Positions 52,576-61,779 are shown, counted from the first letter of the stretch. The stretch is DNA of 64,000 nt from Mesonia aestuariivivens (GCF_019311235.1 NZ_JAHWDF010000001.1:124001-188000); one strand, 5' to 3'. Notes: generated by a model from the letters alone, not told the origin. Translations and numbers: made by a program.

Positions 52576-54381
52576 TTAATTGCTGTTGTTACTTAGTTTT
52601 TTTTCAAGCTCTTCTTGTAACTCTTCCATAACAGGTTTAACGGTAGATTCTGGTAAATCGGCAATTCTAATATACATTAAACCGTCGACAGAATTGTTAA
52701 ATAAAGGATCTACGTTAAAGGCCACCACTTTTGCATTTTGCTTGATGTATTTCTTAAGTAAAACTGGCATTCTTAAGCTGTCGGGTTCTAACTCGTCTAT
52801 AATCTTGTCAAATTTATTAAGATCTGCTTCCGTTTCATCGAACACAAAGTCTTTATCGGCATCTTTTAATTTGACTTTATATTCTTTCTTAGGTCGAATG
52901 TATTGCGCCACGTAGGGATCGTAATAATGAGATTTCATAAATTCAATCATCATTGATTTTGAGAAATCTGAAAATTTATTGCTTATACTTACTCCGCCAA
53001 TTAGGTAGTTATGTTCAGGAAAACGTAGTGTACAATGAATAATCCCTTTCCATAATAAGAATAAAGGCATTGGTCTTTGCTGATATTCTTTAACCACAAA
53101 AGCCCTTCCCATCTCAATAGATTCGCTCATTAGTTTATGTAATTCTGGCTCGAATCTAAAAAGCTGTTGCATATAAAACCCATCAATTCCGTGAGCAGGA
53201 AAAATTTCTTTACCAAATCCCATTCGGTAGGCACCTACGATTTTACGTGCTTCATTATCATAGAGAAATAGATGATGGTAATAATCATCAAATTCATCTA
53301 AATCTGTAGATTTATTTGTTCCCTCCCCAATCGCTCTAAAGGTGATTTCACGTAGACGCCCAATTTCGGTTACGATATTAGGAATGTGCTCTCTTTTGGC
53401 TAAGAATACCTCGTAGTTTTTGCTTTGTAGAAGCCTTTTGTCGTGTTCTCTACAAAACTCAATTTCGGCTTCCATTAAATATTCTTCGGTTTCTCCGGCA
53501 ATTTCTTTCGGAGAACGAGGTATTTTAATTTGTGTAGGAATATTTTTAAGCAAACTCTTTTTATTAAAGCCGCTAGAAAGCATGTACGTTTTTCTTCTAA
53601 TAAAGTTAGTGTAATCATCTAATTCTTGATGATCTTTTTGATCGCTAACAGAGATAGGATTACCTATTCTTACTTTTATTTTTCTGTTTTTTTGAGATAG
53701 CATTTCGCTAGGCAGCTTGGCTGTTCTTAAAGAATCATTCAGTTTAGCAATACGATAAAATGCAGCGCTATTTTTGGCATGGAAATAAATAGGAACTACA
53801 GGAACTTCAGATTTTTGAACCAACTTCATCGCTTCTGGTAACCAAGGGCGATCTACAATAATCTTATCTTCTTTATGCGTAGAAACTTCTCCTGCCGGAA
53901 AAATACCTAATGGGTAACCGTTGCGAAGGTGCAAAATAGATTCTTTTAAACCTTTTACGCTAGATTGAGCATCTTTTCTATCTTCAAAAGGATTAACGGG
54001 TAATATATAAGGCGCTAATGGATCTAAACGATGTAATAAAAAATTAGCTATAATTTTAAAGTCTGGGCGCTTTTCGATTAAAATTTTCATTAAAATCATT
54101 CCGTCTATAGCGCCAAGCGGATGATTAGAAATTGCTATAAAAGAACCTGTTTTAGGAATTCTTTTTAAATCTTTTTCAGGGATTTCAAAATCTACCTCTA
54201 AGTAATTTAAAATCGAATCTATAAATTGCGGTGCATCTAAATGCTTTCTATCTTCATATACCTTGTTAAAATGACTAAGTTTGGTTAGTTTCATAAGGCT
54301 AGCACCAAGTACTGTCCCTAAAAAACCAAACTTTTCTAAACTTAGCCCTTTGGCCACTTCCTTCGCAGAGATAAACCCCAT
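52576..54381 (-). CDS. olsF: Bifunctional acyltransferase, PlsC-like plus GNAT/OlsB-like (OlsF type)
   Basis: A 601-residue protein from the chosen ATG. The N-terminal half is a PlsC/LPLAT domain with the HPLGAID motif (H-x4-D), FPAGEVS and VPVVPIYF. The C-terminal half is the haemolysin-like N-acyltransferase (OlsB/GNAT) domain (LAKREHIPNIVTEIGRLREITFR, YRMGFGKEI, YLIGGVSISNKF). This fusion matches OlsF, which makes ornithine-type aminolipids in Flavobacteriia; glycine lipids are an alternative product. The frame extends 14 codons upstream, but a TATCTTTG -7 box at 54402-54409 lies inside that extension, so the ATG at 54381 is preferred. Confidence 0.8.
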   Translation of the reverse strand: MGFISAKEVAKGLSLEKFGFLGTVLGASLMKLTKLSHFNKVYEDRKHLDAPQFIDSILNYLEVDFEIPEKDLKRIPKTGSFIAISNHPLGAIDGMILMKILIEKRPDFKIIANFLLHRLDPLAPYILPVNPFEDRKDAQSSVKGLKESILHLRNGYPLGIFPAGEVSTHKEDKIIVDRPWLPEAMKLVQKSEVPVVPIYFHAKNSAAFYRIAKLNDSLRTAKLPSEMLSQKNRKIKVRIGNPISVSDQKDHQELDDYTNFIRRKTYMLSSGFNKKSLLKNIPTQIKIPRSPKEIAGETEEYLMEAEIEFCREHDKRLLQSKNYEVFLAKREHIPNIVTEIGRLREITFRAIGEGTNKSTDLDEFDDYYHHLFLYDNEARKIVGAYRMGFGKEIFPAHGIDGFYMQQLFRFEPELHKLMSESIEMGRAFVVKEYQQRPMPLFLLWKGIIHCTLRFPEHNYLIGGVSISNKFSDFSKSMMIEFMKSHYYDPYVAQYIRPKKEYKVKLKDADKDFVFDETEADLNKFDKIIDELEPDSLRMPVLLKKYIKQNAKVVAFNVDPLFNNSVDGLMYIRIADLPESTVKPVMEELQEELEKKLSNNSN

Positions 54382-54401
54382 ATTGAGTAAACGTTTTAAG
54401 G

Positions 54402-54409
54402 CAAAGATA
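54402..54409 (-). promoter_or_regulatory. -7 box for the OlsF-like gene
   Basis: Reads TATCTTTG on the minus strand (TAnnTTTG); a TTG lies 15 bp further upstream. Its position decides the downstream start at 54381. Confidence 0.5.
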
Positions 54410-54432
54410 GTAATTTTAACCAATCAATGTTT

Positions 54433-55686
54433 TTACGCTTTAGTAACCAATTGTAAGGTTTGGCGAGTAAGCTGTTTTAATAAAATTGTTTTGTCTTGTT
54501 CTAACAGATTAATAGCTTCTTCTGTAAAATGCCTAATAGTATATAGCGACACACCTTTATGATATTTCACTTTAAATTTCGCTTTTAAGTGGGTGATTAA
54601 TTTGTCTACATTGTTGAATTTATTATCTACACATACCGAAAAACTAATTGCAGAATTTTGAATAAGGTCTACTTTAATTTGGTATTTATGAAATAGCGCA
54701 AAAATTTCACTAATATTTTCTTCTACAAAAAATGAAAAATCTAACGCAGACAAGGATAACAAAACCAAATCTTTTTTTACAATAAAACAAGGTATGTAAG
54801 GTTTAATGATTTTTCCTTTACCAACCACGGTGCCTTTATTTTTTGGCTGATAAAATGATTTTACGAAAAGTGGAATTTCTCTTTTTTGTAAAGGCTGAAG
54901 CGTTTTAGGATGAATTACTGAAGCGCCATAAAAAGCCAATTCTATTGCTTCTTCATAACTTATTTCTTCTAAAAGCTGGGTGTTTTTAAAAACTCTAGGA
55001 TCTGCGTTAAGAACTCCAGCCACATCTTTCCAAATTGTTACATCTACTGCTTTAAGGCAATATGCGAAAATACCGGCAGTATAGTCACTTCCTTCCCGTC
55101 CTAAAGTGGTGGTGAAATTATGAGCATCTGAAGCAATAAAACCTTGTGTAATATAGAGTTTGTCTTTGTTTATTTTCTTCTGAATTTTATCTTCAGTAGA
55201 AGTCCAATTTACTTTTGCATCTCGATAGGTGGCGTCGGTTTTAATTAAATTTCTGGCATCCAACCAATTATTTTCAATGCTTATGAAATTTAAATATTCA
55301 CTAACAATGGTGGTGCTTATTAATTCACCAAAACAAATTACTTGATCATACACAAAATCGTAATTGGGGGATTTGTTTCGGTTTAAAAAAGTTTCTAATT
55401 CTTCAAAGAAATGAATAATCTTTTGAAAAACTGGATGCTGTTGATTTTGAAATAATTCTTGAGAAATTTGGAGGTGATAAGCTTTTACTTCTTGAATGCT
55501 TGTTGTTAAAAGTGAAGTGTTTTCAAAATAATTATAAATTACTTTCTCTAAAGCGTTAGTCGTTTTTCCCATCGCAGAAATAATAACCACTTTATGGCTT
55601 ATTCCTGTTTCCTGCAAAACTGTGGCTACGTTTTTTACACCTTTAGCATCTTTTATAGACGCACCTCCAAATTTGAAAATTTTCAT
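54433..55686 (-). CDS. lysC: Aspartate kinase (monofunctional)
   Basis: First step of the aspartate pathway to lysine, threonine and methionine. The 417-residue protein starts with KIFKFGGAS, the ATP-binding KFGG motif, has TTLGREGSDYTAG in the middle and IPLFVKSF near the end of the kinase domain; the last 100 residues resemble tandem ACT domains (LLSLSALDFSFF; ISFSVCVDNKFN) that would bind an effector. No homoserine dehydrogenase domain is attached. It lies 6 bp after the GNAT gene and is probably co-transcribed with it. Confidence 0.93.
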   Translation of the reverse strand: MKIFKFGGASIKDAKGVKNVATVLQETGISHKVVIISAMGKTTNALEKVIYNYFENTSLLTTSIQEVKAYHLQISQELFQNQQHPVFQKIIHFFEELETFLNRNKSPNYDFVYDQVICFGELISTTIVSEYLNFISIENNWLDARNLIKTDATYRDAKVNWTSTEDKIQKKINKDKLYITQGFIASDAHNFTTTLGREGSDYTAGIFAYCLKAVDVTIWKDVAGVLNADPRVFKNTQLLEEISYEEAIELAFYGASVIHPKTLQPLQKREIPLFVKSFYQPKNKGTVVGKGKIIKPYIPCFIVKKDLVLLSLSALDFSFFVEENISEIFALFHKYQIKVDLIQNSAISFSVCVDNKFNNVDKLITHLKAKFKVKYHKGVSLYTIRHFTEEAINLLEQDKTILLKQLTRQTLQLVTKA

Positions 55687-55692
55687 AAATCA

Positions 55693-56169
55693 CTAACTGT
55701 TTAGAAACTTTTTAATCGATTCTTGATCAAACTGCACGGTGTTCCAATCTGAAAATATAGTCGCGCCAGTACTTTCATAAAAGTTTACTGCCGGTGTATT
55801 CCAATCTGAAACCACCCATTCTACCCGTTGTATATCTTGTTCTAAAGCAAACTTCATTAACTGTTTATAAAGTTTCATTCCAATACCTTTGCCTCTATAT
55901 TCTTTATTAACAATTAAATCTTCTAAATGAATTGTTTTACCTTTCCAGGTAGAATACCTGTTATAAAATAAAGCCATTCCTGCAATTTCAGTACTGGTTT
56001 CGGCTACATAACAGTTAAAAAGCGGTATTTCTCCAAAGCCATCTCTTTCTAAATCTTCTAAGGTTACTTGAACAGCATTTGGTTCACGTTCATAAACCGC
56101 CAATTCATTAATTAATTTTAAAACTGAAGGCATATCACTTTTTGTGGCCTTTCTAACTTGAATCTCCAT
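55693..56169 (-). CDS. GNAT family N-acetyltransferase (SSAT/thialysine acetyltransferase-like)
   Basis: A 158-residue acetyltransferase. It opens IQVRKATKSDMPSVLKLINELAVYE, and the acetyl-CoA motif A is IHLEDLIVNKEYRGKGIGMKLYKQL. ALFYNRYSTWKG and NFYESTGATIFSDW resemble the spermidine/spermine N1-acetyltransferase or thialysine acetyltransferase subfamily. The substrate is not certain. It heads the GNAT-lysC transcript and is divergent from fbp. Confidence 0.88.
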   Translation of the reverse strand: MEIQVRKATKSDMPSVLKLINELAVYEREPNAVQVTLEDLERDGFGEIPLFNCYVAETSTEIAGMALFYNRYSTWKGKTIHLEDLIVNKEYRGKGIGMKLYKQLMKFALEQDIQRVEWVVSDWNTPAVNFYESTGATIFSDWNTVQFDQESIKKFLNS

Positions 56170-56187
56170 TATTTTTTAGTTTGTCAA

Positions 56188-56195
56188 CAAAAATA
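56188..56195 (-). promoter_or_regulatory. -7 box for the GNAT/lysC transcript
   Basis: Reads TATTTTTG on the minus strand, 19 bp from the GNAT start. The same octamer occurs on the plus strand at 56217-56224 for fbp. Confidence 0.45.
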
Positions 56196-56216
56196 GCAAT
56201 CCAATCACTTTTTTTC

Positions 56217-56224
56217 TATTTTTG
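56217..56224 (+). promoter_or_regulatory. -7 box for fbp
   Basis: Reads TATTTTTG on the plus strand, 19 bp upstream of the fbp ATG at 56243. A TTG start at 56222 would lie upstream of the resulting transcript, which favours the ATG. Confidence 0.5.
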
Positions 56225-56242
56225 TTAGAGAAACAAAACAAA

Positions 56243-57256
56243 ATGGCAAAAAAAAACCAAACGCTGGGTGAATTTATTATAGAAAACCAGCAAGCTTTTC
56301 CGTATTCATCGGGAGAGCTTTCTAGATTGATTAATTCTATTCGTTTAGCGGCGAAAGTAGTTAACCATGAGGTGAATAAAGCAGGCTTGGTTGATATAAC
56401 TGGAGCTGCTGGAGACACGAATATACAAGGAGAACAACAACAGAAATTAGACGTTTATGCAAACGAGCGTTTTATTCAAACTTTAACAAATCGCGAAATC
56501 GTTTGCGGGATAGCTTCTGAAGAAAACGATGAGTATATCACCATTCAAGGACACAATAACGATCATAAAAATAAATATGTAGTTTTAATGGATCCGTTAG
56601 ATGGTAGCTCAAACATTGATGTAAATGTTTCTGTAGGAACTATTTTTTCTATTTACCGTCGTGTGACTCCAATAGGAACACCAGTAACCATGGAAGATTT
56701 TCTGCAACCAGGTAATTTGCAAGTTGCTGCTGGGTATATTGTTTACGGAACTTCAACGATGTTAGTATATACAACTGGGCATGGTGTAAATGGCTTTACA
56801 TTAAACCCTGCTATTGGTACATATTACCTTTCTCATCCTGATATGAAATTTTCTGAAGATGGAAATATTTATTCTGTGAATGAAGGGAATTATGCGCAAT
56901 TTCCAAAAGGTGTAAAAGATTATATTAAATATTGTCAAGCAGAAGAAGGTGATAGGCCTTACACCTCTAGGTATATAGGCTCATTAGTTTCTGATATTCA
57001 TAGAAATATGATTAAAGGCGGAATTTATATTTACCCCAGTAGTTCTAAATACCCTAACGGAAAATTAAGACTATTGTATGAATGCAATCCTATGGCGTTT
57101 TTAGCGGAACAAGCCGGAGGTAAGGCTAGTGATGGGGAGCGAAGAATTATGGATATAAAACCTGAAGAACTTCACGAGCGATCTCCATTTTATTGCGGAA
57201 GCAAAAATATGGTAGAGAAAGCTGAAGAGTTTTTGCAAAACGCTAAAACAAAATAA
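56243..57256 (+). CDS. fbp: Class I fructose-1,6-bisphosphatase
   Basis: Gluconeogenic enzyme that hydrolyses fructose-1,6-bisphosphate. The 337-residue protein carries the metal-binding [21 protein letters not shown], the substrate-binding [14 protein letters not shown] and GGIYIYP, and the C-terminal [19 protein letters not shown] with the catalytic Glu. The start is the ATG giving [11 protein letters not shown]; an upstream in-frame TTG is rejected because it overlaps the -7 box. Confidence 0.96.
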   Translation: MAKKNQTLGEFIIENQQAFPYSSGELSRLINSIRLAAKVVNHEVNKAGLVDITGAAGDTNIQGEQQQKLDVYANERFIQTLTNREIVCGIASEENDEYITIQGHNNDHKNKYVVLMDPLDGSSNIDVNVSVGTIFSIYRRVTPIGTPVTMEDFLQPGNLQVAAGYIVYGTSTMLVYTTGHGVNGFTLNPAIGTYYLSHPDMKFSEDGNIYSVNEGNYAQFPKGVKDYIKYCQAEEGDRPYTSRYIGSLVSDIHRNMIKGGIYIYPSSSKYPNGKLRLLYECNPMAFLAEQAGGKASDGERRIMDIKPEELHERSPFYCGSKNMVEKAEEFLQNAKTK

Positions 57257-57261
57257 AAAAG

Positions 57262-57289
57262 CAGAAAGTAAGTGAAAACTTACTTTCTG
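57262..57289 (-). terminator. Terminator overlapping the 3' end of the TerB-like gene
   Basis: A perfect 12-bp stem (CAGAAAGTAAGT / ACTTACTTTCTG) with a GAAA loop; on the minus strand it is followed by a run of six T. The stem includes the last codons of the TerB-like gene (stop at 57280). On the plus side no T-run follows. Confidence 0.7.
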
Positions 57290-57705
57290 TCTAATAAATA
57301 TTGGTAATCGTCAAAACTTAGTCTTTTCCCTAAAATTTTGATAGATCGTTCAATAATCTGTTTAGAGGTTTGCGAAGAGAAACCTAAACCAACAGCATAT
57401 CTTTTTAAAAGAAATTCTTCTTGCTCATCCATATCATGGTCGGCAAAAATAATTGTGAGTAGATCGTATAACCGCTCAAGTCTCTTTTCTGTAGTGTGAG
57501 GAGGAGTAATTGGAAATTTCTCTGGACTTTTCATCACTTCTTTTACCTCACTATCATGAATGTCAAGCTTTCTAGCTAAACTTTCTAAGACCACTTTTTC
57601 TTCATCGTTAATCTCTCCATCAACCGCTGCTAAGTTAACAATAGCTGCAAAATGGCCAAGATTTTTTGTGTGTTCTCCTGTACCAAATAAATCTGAAAAT
57701 GACAT
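57280..57705 (-). CDS. TerB-family protein
   Basis: A 141-residue helical protein. LGHFAAIVNLAAVDGEINDEEKVVLE and IIFADHDMDEQEEFLLKRYAVGLG carry the paired acidic D-G-E and D-x-D motifs of the TerB/DjlA-N fold that can bind metal. No tellurite-resistance operon surrounds it; it stands alone, so a general envelope or stress role is as likely. Its 3' end forms part of a terminator stem. Confidence 0.85.
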   Translation of the reverse strand: MSFSDLFGTGEHTKNLGHFAAIVNLAAVDGEINDEEKVVLESLARKLDIHDSEVKEVMKSPEKFPITPPHTTEKRLERLYDLLTIIFADHDMDEQEEFLLKRYAVGLGFSSQTSKQIIERSIKILGKRLSFDDYQYLLDRK

Positions 57706-57724
57706 AATTTACAATTTTAAGGCG

Positions 57725-57732
57725 CAAATATA
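57725..57732 (-). promoter_or_regulatory. -7 box for the TerB-like gene
   Basis: Reads TATATTTG on the minus strand, matching TAnnTTTG, 20 bp upstream of the start codon. Confidence 0.45.
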
Positions 57733-57898
57733 TATAATGCTTAAATAAATTGTAGCTTTTATTTTCATATTTATGAAATATTAAGTTTTTTTTCAGCATA
57801 CTTTAATGTTCATATTAATCTAGCTATTTTTTATACATAATTTAAAGGCTATTTCTTAAAAATCATTAATTTCGCGAGTCATTAGAAAATGAGTACAG

Positions 57899-60800
57899 AT
57901 GAGTAAGAAGTTTACTGAATATAAAGCACTTGACCTACCTAAATTAGCAGAAGAAGTTCTAGATTTTTGGAAGCAAGAAGATATTTTTGAAAAAAGTATA
58001 ACTACCCGTGAAGGTAAAGAACCGTTTGTTTTTTTTGAAGGTCCGCCTTCTGCCAACGGTTTACCGGGTATTCATCATGTGATGGCAAGAAGTATTAAAG
58101 ACATTTTCTGCCGTTATAAAACTCAAAAAGGCTATCAAGTAAAACGTAAAGCTGGTTGGGATACTCACGGTCTACCTGTAGAACTTGGCGTAGAGAAAGA
58201 ATTGGGCATCACAAAAGAAGATATTGGAAAAAAAATATCTGTAGAAGAATATAACGACGCCTGTAAAAATGCAGTGATGCGTTATACAGATGTTTGGTCT
58301 AACCTTACAGAGAAGATGGGCTATTGGGTAAATATGGAAGATCCCTATATTACCTATAAGGCTAAGTATATGGAAACCGTTTGGTGGTTGCTTTCTGAAA
58401 TTTATAAGAAAAATTTAATCTATAAAGGCTACACCATACAACCGTATTCTCCAAAAGCAGGAACAGGTTTAAGCTCTCACGAATTAAATCAGCCAGGAAC
58501 TTATCAAGATGTTACCGATACCACCATTACAGCGCAATTTAAAGCATCTAAAAACGAAGCTTTTGAAAATTCAGTGTTAGGTGAAATTGACGAAATTCAA
58601 GATGAGCCGGTTTACTTTATCGCCTGGACAACCACTCCTTGGACGTTACCAAGCAACACGGCATTAACCGTAGGTCCAAAAATTGATTATGTATTGGTAA
58701 AAACCTATAATCAATACACCTTCGAGCCAATTAATATTGTGTTGGCGAAAAGCTTAGTGAGCAAAAATTTCAATAAAAAGTTTCATTTAGTTGAAAATGA
58801 AGAAGCTTTAAAAGCTTACAAGCAGGGAGATAAAAAAATTCCTTACCAAGTATTGAATGATTTTAAAGGAAAAGATTTAGTAGGTATAAAGTATGAGCAA
58901 TTATTGCCATATGCACAGCCACATAGTAATCCTGAAGATGCTTTTAGAATTATTTCTGGAGATTTTGTAACTACAGAAGACGGTACCGGTATTGTTCACA
59001 CAGCACCAACTTTTGGAGCAGACGATGCTATGGTTGCCAAACAGGCAACTCCCGAAATTCCACCAATGTTGGTAGAAGATGAAAACGGTAACTTAGTACC
59101 GCTGGTAGATCTACAAGGTAAATTTAGACCAGAAATGGATGAGCTTGCTGGTAAATATGTGAAAAATGAATATTATGATGAAGAAGACGCGCCAGAAAAA
59201 TCGGTAGATGTAGAAATTGCTATTAAATTAAAAGAAGAAAATAGAGCTTTTAATGTTGAAAAATATGTACACAGTTACCCAAATTGCTGGCGTACCGATA
59301 AGCCTATTTTATACTATCCGTTAGATTCTTGGTTTATAAAAGTGACCGAGGTAAAAGATCGTATGCATGAGTTAAATAAAGAGATCAATTGGAAACCAAA
59401 ATCTACTGGAGAAGGTCGTTTTGGTAATTGGTTAGCCAATGCAAACGATTGGAATTTGTCACGTTCTCGCTTCTGGGGTATTCCGCTTCCAATTTGGAGA
59501 ACTGAAGACGGAAAAGAAGAAAAAATAATTGGCTCTATTGCTGAATTGAAAACCGAAATGCAAAAGGCAGTCGATGCTGGATTGATGAAAGCTGATGTTT
59601 TTGCAGAATTTGAAGTCGGCAATATGAGTGAAGAAAACTACGAAAAAGTAGACCTTCATAAAAATGTAGTCGATCAAATTACCTTAGTTTCTGCGGAAGG
59701 AAAACCTATGAAACGTGAAGCCGATTTAATAGATGTTTGGTTTGATTCTGGTTCTATGCCGTATGCACAATGGCATTACCCGTTCGAAAATAAAGAACAA
59801 GTAGAGGCGGGAGATAAAAAAGCAGATTTTATTGCAGAAGGAGTAGATCAAACCCGTGGCTGGTTTTATACACTACACGCAATAGCAACTATGATTTTTG
59901 ATGATGTTGCTTACAAAAATGTAGTTTCTAACGGATTGGTGTTAGATAAACACGGACAAAAAATGTCTAAACGTTTAGGCAACGCAGCAGATCCTTTTGA
60001 AACCCTAGCGGCATTTGGTCCAGATGCTACTCGTTGGTATATGATTGCCAATGCTAACCCATGGGATAATTTAAAATTTGATATTGAAGGTATTGCTGAA
60101 GTTCGTAGAAAGTTCTTTGGTACTTTATATAATACCTATTCGTTTTTCTCACTATATGCGAATATAGATGAGTTTACTTACGCAGAAGAAGATGTGAAGT
60201 TGGCAGAAAGACCAGAAATAGACCGCTGGATACTTTCAGAATTACATACGCTAATTGGTAAAGTAGACGATTTTTATAATACTTACGAGCCTACAAAAGC
60301 AGCCAGAGCTATTTCAGAATTTGCTCAAGAAAATTTAAGTAACTGGTTTGTGCGTTTAAGTAGAAGACGCTTTTGGAAAGGCGATTATGAGCAAGATAAA
60401 ATTTCTGCCTATCAAACCCTTTATACCTGTCTAGAAACCATAGCTAAATTGGGTGCACCTATTGCTCCTTTTTATATGGATAGACTTTACAAAGATTTAA
60501 CGAAAGCTACACAAAAAGAAGATTTTGAAAGTGTACATTTGGCCGCCTTCCCAGTTCAAGATGAGTCTTATATAGATAAACCTCTTGAGCGTAAGATGGA
60601 AATGGCTCAAATTATTTCTTCGCTAGTATTATCACTGCGAAAGAAAGAAATGATTAAAGTAAGACAACCTTTGCAACGTATTATGATTCCTGTTTTAGAA
60701 GATAGCGTTAAAGAGCAAATTTTACAAGTAGCAGATTTAATTAAGTCTGAAGTGAATGTGAAAGAAATTGAAATGATTGATGATGCTTCAGGGATTTTAG

Positions 60801-61321
60801 TGAAGAATATCAAGCCTAATTTTAGAACCTTAGGTCCTAAGTTTGGTAAAGAGATGAAACACGTTGTTGTAGCTGTAAATAAACTTGAACCGAGTGACAT
60901 TACTGCTATTGAGCGAGATGGGGAAATAAGCATTGCCGTTAATGGAAAAATGACTACTTTGCGGCTCGACGATGTCGAAATTACCTCACAAGATATTGAA
61001 GGTTGGTTAGTAGCCAGCAACAGTGGATTAACCGTAGCTTTAGATGTTACTATAAATGAAGATTTAAAGAAAGAAGGGATAGCACGAGAATTGGTCAATA
61101 GAATCCAAAATTTGCGTAAAGATTCTGGCTTCGAAGTGACAGATAAAATAGATATTTTAATAAAAAAGGACGGGGTGGTCGAGAGCGCTGTTCAAGATAA
61201 TATAGAATATATTAAAAATGAAACTTTGGCTGCTAATCTCGAACTAGCAGAAGAGTTAGATAACGGGACAGTAATTAGTTTTGATGATGTAAATACCCAG
61301 TTATCGATTAATAAACATTAA
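57899..61321 (+). CDS. ileS: Isoleucine--tRNA ligase, IleRS2 type with GxHH signature
   Basis: An 1140-residue class I aminoacyl-tRNA synthetase. It matches the eukaryote-like IleRS2 clade: EGPPSANGLPGIHH near residues 47-60, GWDTHGLPVELGVEKELG, the editing-domain TTTPWTLPSNTAL, and KMSKR at 688-692. The HxGH catalytic signature is replaced by GIHH (57-60), the swapped GxHH form reported in some IleRS2 enzymes with extreme mupirocin tolerance. It precedes a DksA-like gene by 4 bp and lies in the usual ileS/dksA-like/lspA neighbourhood. An upstream ATG at 57889 opens only a 5-codon frame whose stop overlaps this start region. No T-box riboswitch is seen. Confidence 0.96.
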   Translation: MSKKFTEYKALDLPKLAEEVLDFWKQEDIFEKSITTREGKEPFVFFEGPPSANGLPGIHHVMARSIKDIFCRYKTQKGYQVKRKAGWDTHGLPVELGVEKELGITKEDIGKKISVEEYNDACKNAVMRYTDVWSNLTEKMGYWVNMEDPYITYKAKYMETVWWLLSEIYKKNLIYKGYTIQPYSPKAGTGLSSHELNQPGTYQDVTDTTITAQFKASKNEAFENSVLGEIDEIQDEPVYFIAWTTTPWTLPSNTALTVGPKIDYVLVKTYNQYTFEPINIVLAKSLVSKNFNKKFHLVENEEALKAYKQGDKKIPYQVLNDFKGKDLVGIKYEQLLPYAQPHSNPEDAFRIISGDFVTTEDGTGIVHTAPTFGADDAMVAKQATPEIPPMLVEDENGNLVPLVDLQGKFRPEMDELAGKYVKNEYYDEEDAPEKSVDVEIAIKLKEENRAFNVEKYVHSYPNCWRTDKPILYYPLDSWFIKVTEVKDRMHELNKEINWKPKSTGEGRFGNWLANANDWNLSRSRFWGIPLPIWRTEDGKEEKIIGSIAELKTEMQKAVDAGLMKADVFAEFEVGNMSEENYEKVDLHKNVVDQITLVSAEGKPMKREADLIDVWFDSGSMPYAQWHYPFENKEQVEAGDKKADFIAEGVDQTRGWFYTLHAIATMIFDDVAYKNVVSNGLVLDKHGQKMSKRLGNAADPFETLAAFGPDATRWYMIANANPWDNLKFDIEGIAEVRRKFFGTLYNTYSFFSLYANIDEFTYAEEDVKLAERPEIDRWILSELHTLIGKVDDFYNTYEPTKAARAISEFAQENLSNWFVRLSRRRFWKGDYEQDKISAYQTLYTCLETIAKLGAPIAPFYMDRLYKDLTKATQKEDFESVHLAAFPVQDESYIDKPLERKMEMAQIISSLVLSLRKKEMIKVRQPLQRIMIPVLEDSVKEQILQVADLIKSEVNVKEIEMIDDASGILVKNIKPNFRTLGPKFGKEMKHVVVAVNKLEPSDITAIERDGEISIAVNGKMTTLRLDDVEITSQDIEGWLVASNSGLTVALDVTINEDLKKEGIARELVNRIQNLRKDSGFEVTDKIDILIKKDGVVESAVQDNIEYIKNETLAANLELAEELDNGTVISFDDVNTQLSINKH

Positions 61322-61325
61322 AATT

Positions 61326-61715
61326 ATGGCAACAGAGATAAGTGCTAAAGAACATTACTCAGATAAAGAGTTAGAAGAATTTAAAAATCTAATTTTAGAT
61401 AAAATTCAAAAGGCTACCGCGCAGTTAGATTTATATAAAAGTGCTTATATGAACGATAGCAATAACGGTACAGATGATACATCTCCTACATTTAAGGCTT
61501 TTGATGAAGGTAGTGAAACGATGAGTAAAGAATCTAATTCACAATTAGCTATTCGTCAAGAAAAGTTTATTAGAGACCTTAAAAATGCATTGATTCGTAT
61601 TGAGAATAAAACCTACGGTATTTGTCGTGTAACGGGTAAGTTAATTAAGAAAGAGCGATTAATGTTAGTGCCTCACGCTACACTTAGTATAGAAGCTAAG
61701 AATATGCAGAAATAA
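61326..61715 (+). CDS. TraR/DksA-family protein lacking the C4 zinc finger
   Basis: A 129-residue protein with an acidic coiled-coil N-terminal half and the DksA-type C-terminal segment ENKTYGICRVTGKLIKKERL...PHATLSIEAK. DksA and TraR bind RNA polymerase and, with ppGpp, change promoter choice. Of the four zinc-binding cysteines only the first remains; the others are Thr, Pro/His and Ala-type residues, so zinc is unlikely to be bound. It starts 4 bp after ileS and is followed by a terminator. The family assignment is solid; its target promoters are unknown. Confidence 0.88.
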   Translation: MATEISAKEHYSDKELEEFKNLILDKIQKATAQLDLYKSAYMNDSNNGTDDTSPTFKAFDEGSETMSKESNSQLAIRQEKFIRDLKNALIRIENKTYGICRVTGKLIKKERLMLVPHATLSIEAKNMQK

Positions 61716-61737
61716 TTTTCTGCTTAATATAGAAATG

Positions 61738-61765
61738 AAAACGCTCCAAAGTTGGAGCGTTTTTT
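61738..61765 (+). terminator. Intrinsic terminator after the ileS/DksA-like operon
   Basis: AAAACGCTCCAA and TTGGAGCGTTTT form a perfect stem followed by T-rich sequence. It argues against an upstream start (61735) for the next gene, which would put the stem in its coding region. Confidence 0.85.
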
Positions 61766-61779
61766 GTTTTAAATTTAAG

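Noticed and set aside
54382-54423. Longer start for the OlsF-like gene
   Set aside because: The added part contains a TATCTTTG -7 box, so it is probably promoter rather than coding sequence.
56222-56242. TTG start for fbp
   Set aside because: It overlaps the presumed -7 box; the ATG at 56243 fits the family.
57733-57898. T-box or other riboswitch upstream of ileS
   Set aside because: No T-box sequence or terminator/antiterminator pair was seen in the short AT-rich leader.
60607-61098. 163-codon open frame opposite ileS
   Set aside because: Antisense to a well-supported gene, low-complexity Ser/Ile-rich product; a shadow of ileS codon use.
61735-61779. Upstream start for the exported GIN-like protein
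   Set aside because: This stretch encodes a strong terminator stem and would spoil the signal peptide.
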